Shown here: piece by piece, positions 1 to 7,125 of the stretch
Position numbering within the stretch: the first letter of the stretch is position 1
How the letters are laid out: each line of letters begins with the position of its first letter
Source: CAZYMF01 sp964648215
GTDB lineage: Bacteria; Desulfobacterota; Binatia; HRBIN30; JACQVA1
Reading direction: 5' to 3'
Length of the DNA: 64,000 nt
Assembly (NCBI GenBank): GCA_964648215.1
Contig: CAZYMF010000004.1
Coordinates: 1 to 64,000, forward strand
Made by a program: the position numbers and the translations under genes
Notes under the pieces: model-generated
The model's database searches: none
What the model was told of the DNA's origin: nothing
What the model saw: only the letters and a program-made list of their open reading frames with translations

Positions 1-732
1 CCCCGCTTCGGAGAGGGCTCCGCTCGGGCAGCGCTTGATGCAGCGGCCGCAGGTACCGCTATTGTAGAAGAGACAGTTCGCGGTGCGGCTTCCGTACGTG
101 CGCGGCGTTGCCTCGACCCGTAGGTTCGTGATGACGCTCCCCAGTCGGTGAGCGATTCCCCGCGGCGTGATCAGCGCGTCGTTGAGACTGAAGGTGCCCA
201 GGCCGGCTGCATAGGCGGCGTGCCGCTCCGACCATGCCGACGCGACGCCGACCCTTTCGTCCATGACCACCCGCCAATAGCTGGAGTCCATCGGAGCCAG
301 GGCCACGTAGCCGGCGTCTCTCAGGTACTCGACGACGTGCTCCCGCAGCAGCGCGTTGAACTTCTCCCCGGCGTCGCGCGCGTGGGCCCAGCGCGGCGAA
401 GGAACTCGCTTCTGCGTCGAGTTGCTCTTGATCGTCTGCCTCGTGACCGGGATGACCCAGCTGACGATGCCGACGTCCTCGAGGCTGCCGTCGTATCCCT
501 CGTCGCTGGCACAGCGTTCGAGCAGGTCTCTCGGATGCCAGTGGAAGTCGCCGATGATCTCTTTGTACTGCGCGAAGAGCGGATCATCGCCGTCGGCGAA
601 GCCGACGAGCGGCTCGTCGAAGATCTTGCCGTCATCGATCATCGTGAGGCGGTTGGCGTCACTCTCCGCGACAAAGCGCCGGATCTCCTCCGCGAGACAC
701 TTCTCCGGCTGCTCGGACAGGGAAGGGTTCAT
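1..732 (-). CDS. QueG-like 4Fe-4S protein (epoxyqueuosine reductase family), 3' end outside window
   Basis: The frame is open from an ATG at 732 to the left edge, so 244 residues are visible and the C-terminus is missing. The order of motifs follows the QueG/reductive-dehalogenase-like family. An ERHAAYAAGLGTFSLND stretch (about 169-185) is followed by a ferredoxin cluster with C220, C228, C231 and C235, the last followed by Pro. QueG itself reduces epoxyqueuosine in tRNA using cobalamin and two 4Fe-4S clusters. This protein lacks an obvious QueG N-terminus and may be one of the family's uncharacterised paralogues. The nearest upstream gene on the same strand is the MFS carrier, 319 bases away. 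Confidence 0.75.
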   Translation of the reverse strand, partial: MNPSLSEQPEKCLAEEIRRFVAESDANRLTMIDDGKIFDEPLVGFADGDDPLFAQYKEIIGDFHWHPRDLLERCASDEGYDGSLEDVGIVSWVIPVTRQTIKSNSTQKRVPSPRWAHARDAGEKFNALLREHVVEYLRDAGYVALAPMDSSYWRVVMDERVGVASAWSERHAAYAAGLGTFSLNDALITPRGIAHRLGSVITNLRVEATPRTYGSRTANCLFYNSGTCGRCIKRCPSGALSEAG

Positions 733-1051
733 GGTCTCCCTTTCAACATACATCGAGAGAAAACGTACGCGCATCGCCGGGAGACGGCAAGCGTCCCCAA
801 GGGCAGCCGGGTTGCCTGCAGTAGCCCCAAGCTGAAGAGAAAGACCTCGCCACAGACACCGAGGACACCGAGGCCGGAAAGAGAGAATCGACGGGAGCGA
901 AGACCTGAATCACTGAATCAGTGAGCCGCTGAGCCATTGGCTCGCCGAGAGATGGACGGGAATCTCGAATCCGGAAGGCATTCTTCGTCTCGATGCAGGA
1001 GTGCTCTGTGGCCTTTCCCTCCGTCGTGAGGTCTCCTCCGTCGGATTGGGG
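733..1051. repeat. Intergenic spacer with short simple and palindromic repeats
   Basis: No convincing gene is seen here. At 855-872 the nonamer GACACCGAG is directly repeated. At about 905-935 there is a run of ACTGAATC/AGTGA words, including two 7-base arms TCACTGA and TCAGTGA separated by one base. Similar words recur near 9.45, 9.58 and 63.33 kb. The element lies just past the stop of the MFS gene. It may form hairpins and act as a terminator, but no T-run follows. Confidence 0.5.
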
Positions 1052-2365
1052 TTAGACGTTCGCTTCGACGGCGAGCGGCCGGCGCACGAGCAGGATGAGC
1101 CCGGCGCCGAGCAACGACAGGCCGATGCAGAGGGCGAAGACGCCGTTGTAGCTTCCGAAGGCGTCGAAGAGCATGCCGGCGCCGGTGCCGCCGAGGGCGC
1201 CGCCGGTGGTGCCGGCGAGACCGAGCATGCCGAAGATCTCGCCCAGCGCGCGTACGCCGAAGAGGTCTCCCACCAGCAACGCCGTCAGGGCGAAGCAGCC
1301 GCCGACGGCGATGCCGAAGAAGACGACGTAGGGAATCAGACACCAGGGTCCCACGCTCGCCGTCGCCCACAGCGAAGCGATGCCGAGGGTCATCAGCAGG
1401 TAGCAAACGGCGTAGATGCGCTGGATCGGGAACTTCTCCGACAGGACGCCGCAGCCGATGCGCCCGAGGATGCTCAACCCGCCGACGAAGCCGGCGGCGA
1501 TCGCCGCCAGCTCGGTCGACAGGCCCGTGTCGGTGAGGAACGGCACCTGATGCAGGTTGATCGCGCTCAGCGGCATCATCGTCAGCAGCCAGGTCAGCGC
1601 CACCAGCCAGAAGGCGGGGGTGCGCACCGCTTCGCCCAGGCGCAAGCCGGCCGCGGCGACGGGCAAGTGGGTTTCGTCTTCGGCGACGGACGGCTCGTCG
1701 GGCGGCAGGCCGTCGGGTGTGAGTCCGATGTCCTCGGGTCGGTTCGTCAGCCAGAGAGCCACCGGGGTGAGCACCACCAGAACCGTCAGTCCCGAGACGA
1801 TGTACGCCACGCGCCAGCCGAGCTCGGTGATCAGCAGGCCGACGACCGGGGTCAGCAGCAGCGTTCCGAAACCGACGCCGGTGTAGGCGAAGCCGATGGC
1901 GCGCCCGCGCTTGCGCACGAACCAGTTCGACAGGATCACGCTGATGGGGATGAGCGAGATGCCGGCGAAGCTGAAGGTGAACAGCGCGTACAGAACGTAG
2001 AGAGAGGGTAGGTCCCACACCCGGCTGAGCGCGATGAGCAGCAGCCCGGCGAGCAACGCCCCGGGGACGAACGACGATCGCGGCCCGCGCCGGTCGGCGA
2101 TGCGGCCCCAGATCGGCGACGACACGCCGGCGATGAGGAACCCGAGCGAGAACACGCCCGACAGCTCGCCGCGGTTCCAGCCGAACTCGGTGATCAGCGC
2201 CTTGAAGTAGATGGTCGCCGTGTTGAACAGCCCGCCGCTGACGAAGTAGATCGCGAAGGCGCCGCCGACGATCCACCAGCCGTAGAACATGCCGGCGTCC
2301 GCCGCTGGCGCGACGCGCGGTCGACCGTCCGGCGACGGGTTGTGATTCCGTGCAAGCTGCACCAC
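1052..2365 (-). CDS. MFS transporter
   Basis: This is a major facilitator superfamily carrier of about 437 residues with some 12 hydrophobic segments and a central hydrophilic loop near residues 210-245. An MFS motif A variant (GRIADRRGPR) lies between helices 2 and 3. The first helix begins FYGWWIVGG, which is common in monocarboxylate/oxalate-type MFS proteins, so an organic acid or similar small anion is a reasonable guess at substrate. The long frame starts at a GTG (2365). An ATG at 2290, directly before the first helix, is an equally plausible start and would give 412 residues. The gene is divergent from the cytochrome c peroxidase gene. Confidence 0.85.
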   Translation of the reverse strand: MVQLARNHNPSPDGRPRVAPAADAGMFYGWWIVGGAFAIYFVSGGLFNTATIYFKALITEFGWNRGELSGVFSLGFLIAGVSSPIWGRIADRRGPRSSFVPGALLAGLLLIALSRVWDLPSLYVLYALFTFSFAGISLIPISVILSNWFVRKRGRAIGFAYTGVGFGTLLLTPVVGLLITELGWRVAYIVSGLTVLVVLTPVALWLTNRPEDIGLTPDGLPPDEPSVAEDETHLPVAAAGLRLGEAVRTPAFWLVALTWLLTMMPLSAINLHQVPFLTDTGLSTELAAIAAGFVGGLSILGRIGCGVLSEKFPIQRIYAVCYLLMTLGIASLWATASVGPWCLIPYVVFFGIAVGGCFALTALLVGDLFGVRALGEIFGMLGLAGTTGGALGGTGAGMLFDAFGSYNGVFALCIGLSLLGAGLILLVRRPLAVEANV

Positions 2366-2512
2366 GGACGGATGCTACCCGAATGCGGCAGCCGTTCCTA
2401 TGACAATCATCAGGCGGACGAGGAGGCGGGATTCTCGGCGATGAGAGGGAAACGGAAACCGGGGCCGATTGTCGGGCGCGTCGTAGTCGGTGCGGCGGCG
2501 GCATCGGAGTTG

Positions 2513-2540
2513 CTCGCGAGAAGTTCGCTTCTTCTCGAGC
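2513..2540. promoter_or_regulatory. Inverted repeat upstream of the peroxidase gene
   Basis: The arms CGAGAAG (2517-2523) and CTTCTCG (2531-2537) flank a 7-base loop, 44 bases before the peroxidase ATG. It could be an operator or an mRNA hairpin. Its position in the divergent spacer is the only support. Confidence 0.3.
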
Positions 2541-2581
2541 CGCCCGTTGGCCGCGGCTCGGCGACACGGAGGTATGGAAAG

Positions 2582-3622
2582 ATGCGACGATCACCTGTCT
2601 TGCTGGCAACTGTTCTTCTCTTGGGCCTGGCGTTCCCCGCGCGTGCGGAGGACACGCTGATGAAGCGGGCACAGGGGCTGTTCAAGCCGATTCCGGCGAC
2701 GGCGCAAGCCGTCAAGGGCAAGGTGGCAACGAAGGCGGAGGTGGAGCTCGGCGGGATGCTCTACTTCGATCCGCGCCTGTCGCAGAGCCACAACATCAGC
2801 TGCAACACCTGCCACCAGATCGGCCTCGGCGGCGTCGACATGCTGCCGACCTCCATCGGGCACAAGTGGCAGAGGGGCGGGCGCAACGCACCGACCGTGC
2901 TCAACTCCGTGTTCAACCGGGCGCAGTTCTGGGACGGCCGCGCCGCCGATCTCAAGGAGCAGGCCGGGGGACCGATCCAGAACCCGATCGAGATGGGGAT
3001 CACGAGCAAGCATGCCGTGGAGATGCTCAAGAGCATTCCCGGCTACAAGAAGGTCTTCGCGGCGGCGTTCCCGGGGCAGGCCGACCCGATCACGATGGAC
3101 AACGCCACGCAGGCGATCGCCGACTTCGAGGCCACCCTGCTCACCCCCGACGCCCCGTTCGACAAGTACCTGCGCGGCGACGCCAACGCGCTGTCCGCCG
3201 AGCAGAAGGAGGGCCTGCAGCTGTTCATGGACAAGGGCTGTGGCTCCTGCCACAGCGGCGTCAACGTCGGCGGCGCCATGTACGCGCCCTTCGGCGTGGT
3301 GGAGAAGCCCGGCGGCGACCTGCTGCCGCCCGACGACAAGGGGCGGTTCATGCTCACCAAGACGCCGAGCGACGAGTACGTGTTCAAGGTCCCGACGCTG
3401 CGCAACATCGAGCTGACGCCGCCCTACTTCCACAGCGGCAAGTCCTGGGATCTGCGTCAGGCGGTGGCGGTGATGGGGTCGAGTCAGCTCGGTGTGAAGC
3501 TGGCCGACGAGGAGACGACGAAGATCGTCGCCTTCCTGCACGCGCTCACCGGCGAGCAACCGCAGGTGGTCTATCCTATTCTCCCACCGAGCACCGGCGC
3601 GACGTTGCGGCCGGAGATGTAG
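2582..3622 (+). CDS. Di-heme cytochrome c peroxidase
   Basis: The enzyme reduces hydrogen peroxide to water in the periplasm with electrons from small cytochromes or cupredoxins. The 346-residue product starts with a signal peptide (basic MRRS, then a Leu-rich core ending near PARAED). Two c-type heme sites are visible: C74-x-x-C77-H78 and C220-x-x-C223-H224. The family signature FKVPTLRNIELTPPYFHSG follows the second heme. The frame is open further upstream, but the ATG at 2582 is preferred because it begins the signal peptide and has GGAGG about 9 bases upstream. Length and motif order are normal for the CcpA/MauG superfamily. The absence of mau genes favours a peroxidase over MauG. Confidence 0.93.
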   Translation: MRRSPVLLATVLLLGLAFPARAEDTLMKRAQGLFKPIPATAQAVKGKVATKAEVELGGMLYFDPRLSQSHNISCNTCHQIGLGGVDMLPTSIGHKWQRGGRNAPTVLNSVFNRAQFWDGRAADLKEQAGGPIQNPIEMGITSKHAVEMLKSIPGYKKVFAAAFPGQADPITMDNATQAIADFEATLLTPDAPFDKYLRGDANALSAEQKEGLQLFMDKGCGSCHSGVNVGGAMYAPFGVVEKPGGDLLPPDDKGRFMLTKTPSDEYVFKVPTLRNIELTPPYFHSGKSWDLRQAVAVMGSSQLGVKLADEETTKIVAFLHALTGEQPQVVYPILPPSTGATLRPEM

Positions 3623-3631
3623 AGAGGGGAG

Positions 3632-3702
3632 CTACAGGTTTCAAGTCACAAGGTCCAAGGCGGGCAACGGTTCCCTGCTTGTCGCTTGAACCTCGTCACT
3701 TG
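3632..3702. repeat. Imperfect inverted repeat between convergent genes
   Basis: The arms at about 3636-3652 and 3678-3693 are imperfect reverse complements built from CAAG/CTTG words (AGGTTTCAAG against CTTGAACCT). The element fills the gap between the peroxidase stop and the convergent FAD oxidase, and the oxidase stop codon lies at its edge. It could be a bidirectional terminator, and it resembles the other 3'-end repeats in this window. Confidence 0.5.
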
Positions 3703-4844
3703 CAGCTATTCTTTTCTCCGAAGCGTGCCGGGGATAGAAGCGTCGCGTCGAAGCGATCGCAGCGGCCGGCGAGCAGCAGGTCGGCGCCGATCTGGCCGTA
3801 GGCGGGGCTGGTCTCGATGCCGCAGCCGCCCTGGCCGGCGAGCCAGAAGAAGCCCTTCACCCGCGGATCCTCGCCGACGACGAGAACGCGGTCGGGCGTG
3901 AACGTGCGCAGGCCGGACCACTTGCGCCGCAACGTCTTGGGAAGCAGGCGCGGCGCCAGCTTGCCGAGACGGTCGAGGGCCTCCGCCACCACCAAGTCGT
4001 CGGGCTGCGCGTCGCACGGCTCCATCGGGTCCTCGTCCATCGGGCTGGCGAGCAGGCCGCCCGACTCGGTCTTGAAGTAGAGCCGCTGCGACTCGTTGGC
4101 GACCAGCGGCCAGCCGCGGACGTCGACGTCGGCCGGCGCGGCGAAGGTGATGATCGTGCGCCGGTGCGGCGTCAGCGGTACCGGCACCGCCCCGGCGAGC
4201 GCTCCGACACGGCCCGCCCACGCTCCCGCCGCATTCACCACCCAGCGCGCGCCGAGCTCGCCCTGATCCGTGATCACGCCGCGGCAGCGCCCGCCGTCGA
4301 CGCGGATCCCTTTCACCTCCGCGCTCCAGCGCCGCTGTGCGCCGGCGTGGCCGGCGTGGCGCAGATAGCTCCACAGCAGCTCGTGGACGTCGATGTGCCC
4401 GTCCTCCGGGAGCAGGATGCCGCCGTCGACGTAGCGCGGCGACAGCACCGGGACGCGATCGAGGATCTCCGCCGTCGAGAGAATCTCCGTCGCCGTCCCC
4501 TGCTCGCGGAACAGAGGGACCAGTTGGCGCACCGCACTCCACGCCGGTTCCTGAAAGGTCACCAGAATCCCCACCGGGTCGAGCACCGGGTGCTCGCAGA
4601 AGCCGGCGGGCGGGTTGCGGATGAACGGCGCCGCCAGCGCCTTCAGCCGCTGCAGCTCCGGCACCGGATCCCACTCCACCAGCGTCGCCGCGCTGCGGCC
4701 GGTGGCGTGATAGCCCGGCTGCTCCTCGCGCTCGAGCAGCAGGACGTCGCGCACGCCGCGTTGCGTGAGAAAGTACGCGAGGGAAGCGCCGGCGATCCCG
4801 GCGCCGATGATGATGACCTCGAAGTCGGTGTCCATCGATCTCAT
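3696..4844 (-). CDS. FAD-dependent oxidoreductase (DAO / glycine oxidase family)
   Basis: A 382-residue flavoprotein of the D-amino-acid oxidase fold. It has an N-terminal Rossmann FAD site (IIGAGIAGAS), an acidic end to strand 2 (LLEREEQ) and a C-terminal FAD-contact region (FFWLAGQGGCGIETSP). Such enzymes oxidise secondary or primary amines, often amino acids, with release of peroxide. The substrate is not evident. The start at 4844 is chosen because its ATG overlaps the hupE-like stop as ATGA; a second ATG at 4835 is possible. It is the last gene of a three-gene overlapping operon with a PPIase and a HupE-like protein. Confidence 0.88.
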   Translation of the reverse strand: MRSMDTDFEVIIIGAGIAGASLAYFLTQRGVRDVLLLEREEQPGYHATGRSAATLVEWDPVPELQRLKALAAPFIRNPPAGFCEHPVLDPVGILVTFQEPAWSAVRQLVPLFREQGTATEILSTAEILDRVPVLSPRYVDGGILLPEDGHIDVHELLWSYLRHAGHAGAQRRWSAEVKGIRVDGGRCRGVITDQGELGARWVVNAAGAWAGRVGALAGAVPVPLTPHRRTIITFAAPADVDVRGWPLVANESQRLYFKTESGGLLASPMDEDPMEPCDAQPDDLVVAEALDRLGKLAPRLLPKTLRRKWSGLRTFTPDRVLVVGEDPRVKGFFWLAGQGGCGIETSPAYGQIGADLLLAGRCDRFDATLLSPARFGEKNSCK

Positions 4845-6067
4845 CCGAAGGCGCGGCCGACGAACCAGAACACGCCCAGGGTCAGCACCGCGGCCGAGCC
4901 GTAGTTGAGCACGGCCAGGCGCCAGCCGTCGCCGCGACGGGCGACGTAGTGCAGCACCGGCCACAGCAGGGCGACGACGGCGAGCTGCCCGACCTCGACG
5001 CCGGCGTTGAAGCCGAACAGCGCCTCGACCAGGCGCGAGGTCGGCAGCCCCGCCTCCACCAGCACCGAGGCGAAGCCGAAGCCGTGGATCAGGCCGAAGA
5101 TGAAGGCGATGCCCCAGCGCAACGACGCTGGCCGCGCCACGCGCTCGAGCAGGTCGAAGTAGCAAAAGGCGAAGAGCGCCAGGCCGGCGAGCGTCAGCGC
5201 CGGCACCTTGCCGTGCCCGTCCGCGGCGGCGAGGGCGAGCGCCGCCAGCAACGCGGCGATCACCCACGGCACGACGCGGCTGCGTCCGCCGACGAGCCAG
5301 ACGTTCTCCGCCGCCACCAGCGCGATCGACAGGCCAATCAGCGCCTCGATCGGCGCCGGGTCGGGCCGCACGTAGCCGAGCACGGTGAGGCCGAGGGTGA
5401 TGCTGTGCGCCACGGTGAAGCCGGTGACCACCTTGGCCACCTCGCCGAGCGAGCCGCCGATCAGCAGCAGCGCCAGCAGGAAGGCGAGGTGATCGTAGCC
5501 GCTCAGGATGTGATCGATGCCGATGCCGAGGTAGCCGAGCAGCGTCGTTCCCTGCAGCCCGTCGGCGGCACTCTTCGCCGTCGCCTCGGGTAGCGGCCAG
5601 CTCCGCTCGCTCTCCGACAGCACCCGCTCCAGCACCGGGGCGCCGTCGCGGTGCACGCGGGCGAAGTGGAGGTGCTGCGGGGCGACGTCGAGGAACAGCT
5701 TGCTGCGCAGGCGCAGCTCCCCCGCGGCCGGGCAGGTCAGACCCCACTCGTACACCAGGCGGCCGGCGATCGGGGTGGTGAGCGCCCGCGGCCCATCGCT
5801 CACGGTGCACGGCGCGTCGCCGGCGAGCAGCTCGAGATGCGTGGTCAGGTACTCGCCGAGCAGGGTGTCGAGGTGGCCGCCGGCCGCCGCCACCCACGGA
5901 AACCGGGTGACGTCGATCTGCGCCAGGCGGGCGGTGACCGTGGCCGTGCGCCCGTGGATCTCCCAGCTCGAGTAGGAGGTGGTGCGATTGTGCGCCAGCG
6001 CCGGCGGCGCGGCCCAGGCGGCGAGCAGCGCCAGCGGCAGGAGCACGCGGACGGCGCGCATGGTCAC
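4841..6067 (-). CDS. HupE/UreJ-family membrane protein with periplasmic N-terminal domain
   Basis: About 408 residues. A signal-like N-terminus (to about residue 25, ALAHN) leads to a soluble domain of roughly 130 residues. A polytopic domain with the HupE/UreJ signatures follows: GIDHILSGYDHLAF, a TLGLTVLG helix, FIFGLIHGFGFA and FNAGVEVGQ. His and Asp residues in these helices suggest metal handling; HupE proteins are associated with nickel uptake. No hydrogenase or urease gene is near, so nickel is not certain. The start is a GTG (6067) overlapping the PPIase stop; an ATG at 6061 is an alternative. It is translationally coupled to both neighbours. Confidence 0.87.
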   Translation of the reverse strand: MTMRAVRVLLPLALLAAWAAPPALAHNRTTSYSSWEIHGRTATVTARLAQIDVTRFPWVAAAGGHLDTLLGEYLTTHLELLAGDAPCTVSDGPRALTTPIAGRLVYEWGLTCPAAGELRLRSKLFLDVAPQHLHFARVHRDGAPVLERVLSESERSWPLPEATAKSAADGLQGTTLLGYLGIGIDHILSGYDHLAFLLALLLIGGSLGEVAKVVTGFTVAHSITLGLTVLGYVRPDPAPIEALIGLSIALVAAENVWLVGGRSRVVPWVIAALLAALALAAADGHGKVPALTLAGLALFAFCYFDLLERVARPASLRWGIAFIFGLIHGFGFASVLVEAGLPTSRLVEALFGFNAGVEVGQLAVVALLWPVLHYVARRGDGWRLAVLNYGSAAVLTLGVFWFVGRAFG

Positions 6068-7056
6068 GGCAGCTTCCGCCGGATCTCGACGTCGGCGCGC
6101 GAGCGCAGGTCGTCGAGGTAGCGGCGCAGCGCGCGATCGCCTTCGCGGCGCCGGTACTCGGCCAGCACCTGCGCCCGGATGGTGGCCAACGGCGGCGGCG
6201 GGTCGGCTTGGCGATCGAGGAGCTGCAGCACGCGGTAGCCGGTGCTGGCGCGCACCGGGTCGCTGATGGCGTCGATGTCCAGGCCGGACACGGTGCGCAC
6301 CGCCGTCGGGCCGAGGTAGTCGATCAGCTTGACCGGCGGCAGTGGCGCATCGGGCAGCGGCGCCAACTCCGGGTCGCCGAGCTGGTGCTTCACTGCGTCG
6401 AAATCGTCCCCGGCGCGCAGGCGGCGCACCGCCCGCTGCGCCCGAGCGAACGCCTGCGGGCCGTCGGCCATGGTCGGCGTGCGCACGAAGATCTCTCGCA
6501 CGCGCAGCCGGCCGGTGCCGGCGAAGAAGTCGCGGTTCTTCTCGTAGAACGCCTGCAGCTCGGCGTCGGTCGGCTGGGTATCGCCGACGTCGGCCATGAC
6601 CGAGTCGATGACGGCAAAGGTGAGGTCCTTGCGCACCCGGCTGTCGCTGCGCGCCATGCCGAGGGCGAGGCCGCGTTCCACCAGCAGCTCCTCGTCGATC
6701 AGCCGGTCGACGACGTGGCGGCGGTCGCCGTCGGCCAGGCCGTCGCGCCGATCCTGGGACAGGGCGCCCACCACGCGCGCGTAGTCCTCGACGCGGATGA
6801 CCCGGCCGTTGACCATGGCGACGGCGTCGCTCGGCAACGAGCCGTTCAGGCCGCGAGCGCGCCCGAGCAAGCCGACGGCGGCGAGGACGATGCCGAGGGC
6901 GGTGCCGCCGGCCAGAAGGAGAAACGCGCGGGCCTGCGGGCGTTGGCTGGGAGTGGGAGGCGACACGGGGCGTACGAATGGAGAATCAGGAACCGGAAAT
7001 TCGGAATGCGGAACCGCTGAATGAAGGACACTTCCTTGAATTGACCGGTTCTCCAT
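6064..7056 (-). CDS. Parvulin-type peptidyl-prolyl isomerase (SurA/PrsA-like), membrane-anchored
   Basis: A hydrophobic anchor (AFLLLAGGTALGIVLAAVG) is followed by a SurA-N-like helical region (about residues 75-150, with RVIRVEDYARVV) and a PpiC-like domain (about 175-285, GRLRVREIFVRT to GYRVLQLL). Such proteins help periplasmic proteins fold. The first 30 or so residues of the longest frame are encoded by an intergenic repeat, so the true start may be the GTG at 6966, just before the anchor. The stop overlaps the start of the HupE-like gene. A dedicated chaperone for the HupE periplasmic domain is a reasonable inference. Confidence 0.8.
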   Translation of the reverse strand: MENRSIQGSVLHSAVPHSEFPVPDSPFVRPVSPPTPSQRPQARAFLLLAGGTALGIVLAAVGLLGRARGLNGSLPSDAVAMVNGRVIRVEDYARVVGALSQDRRDGLADGDRRHVVDRLIDEELLVERGLALGMARSDSRVRKDLTFAVIDSVMADVGDTQPTDAELQAFYEKNRDFFAGTGRLRVREIFVRTPTMADGPQAFARAQRAVRRLRAGDDFDAVKHQLGDPELAPLPDAPLPPVKLIDYLGPTAVRTVSGLDIDAISDPVRASTGYRVLQLLDRQADPPPPLATIRAQVLAEYRRREGDRALRRYLDDLRSRADVEIRRKLP

Positions 7057-7088
7057 TCCGAATTCCCGGTTCTCGGTTCTCTGGTTTC
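6975..7088. repeat. Imperfect inverted repeat of GGAAC/GAATTC words
   Basis: The arms at about 6985-7016 and 7046-7075 are near reverse complements of about 30 bases built from AACCGG, GGAATTCGG and GGAATG words. The loop is about 29 bases and contains a smaller AAGG/CCTT pair. The element lies between the DUF3604 stop and the PPIase start and probably invades the apparent 5' end of the PPIase frame. Confidence 0.55.
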
Positions 7089-7125
7089 TTCTTCACTACC
7101 TTTCCACCCGCGATGCTACGGCGCT

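Noticed and set aside
148..924. A 258-codon plus-strand frame near the left edge
   Set aside because: It is the antisense shadow of the QueG-like gene, whose minus-strand frame has a full Fe-S motif.
4841..6067. HupE-like gene as part of a urease or hydrogenase operon
   Set aside because: No urease or hydrogenase subunit or maturation gene lies within the window.
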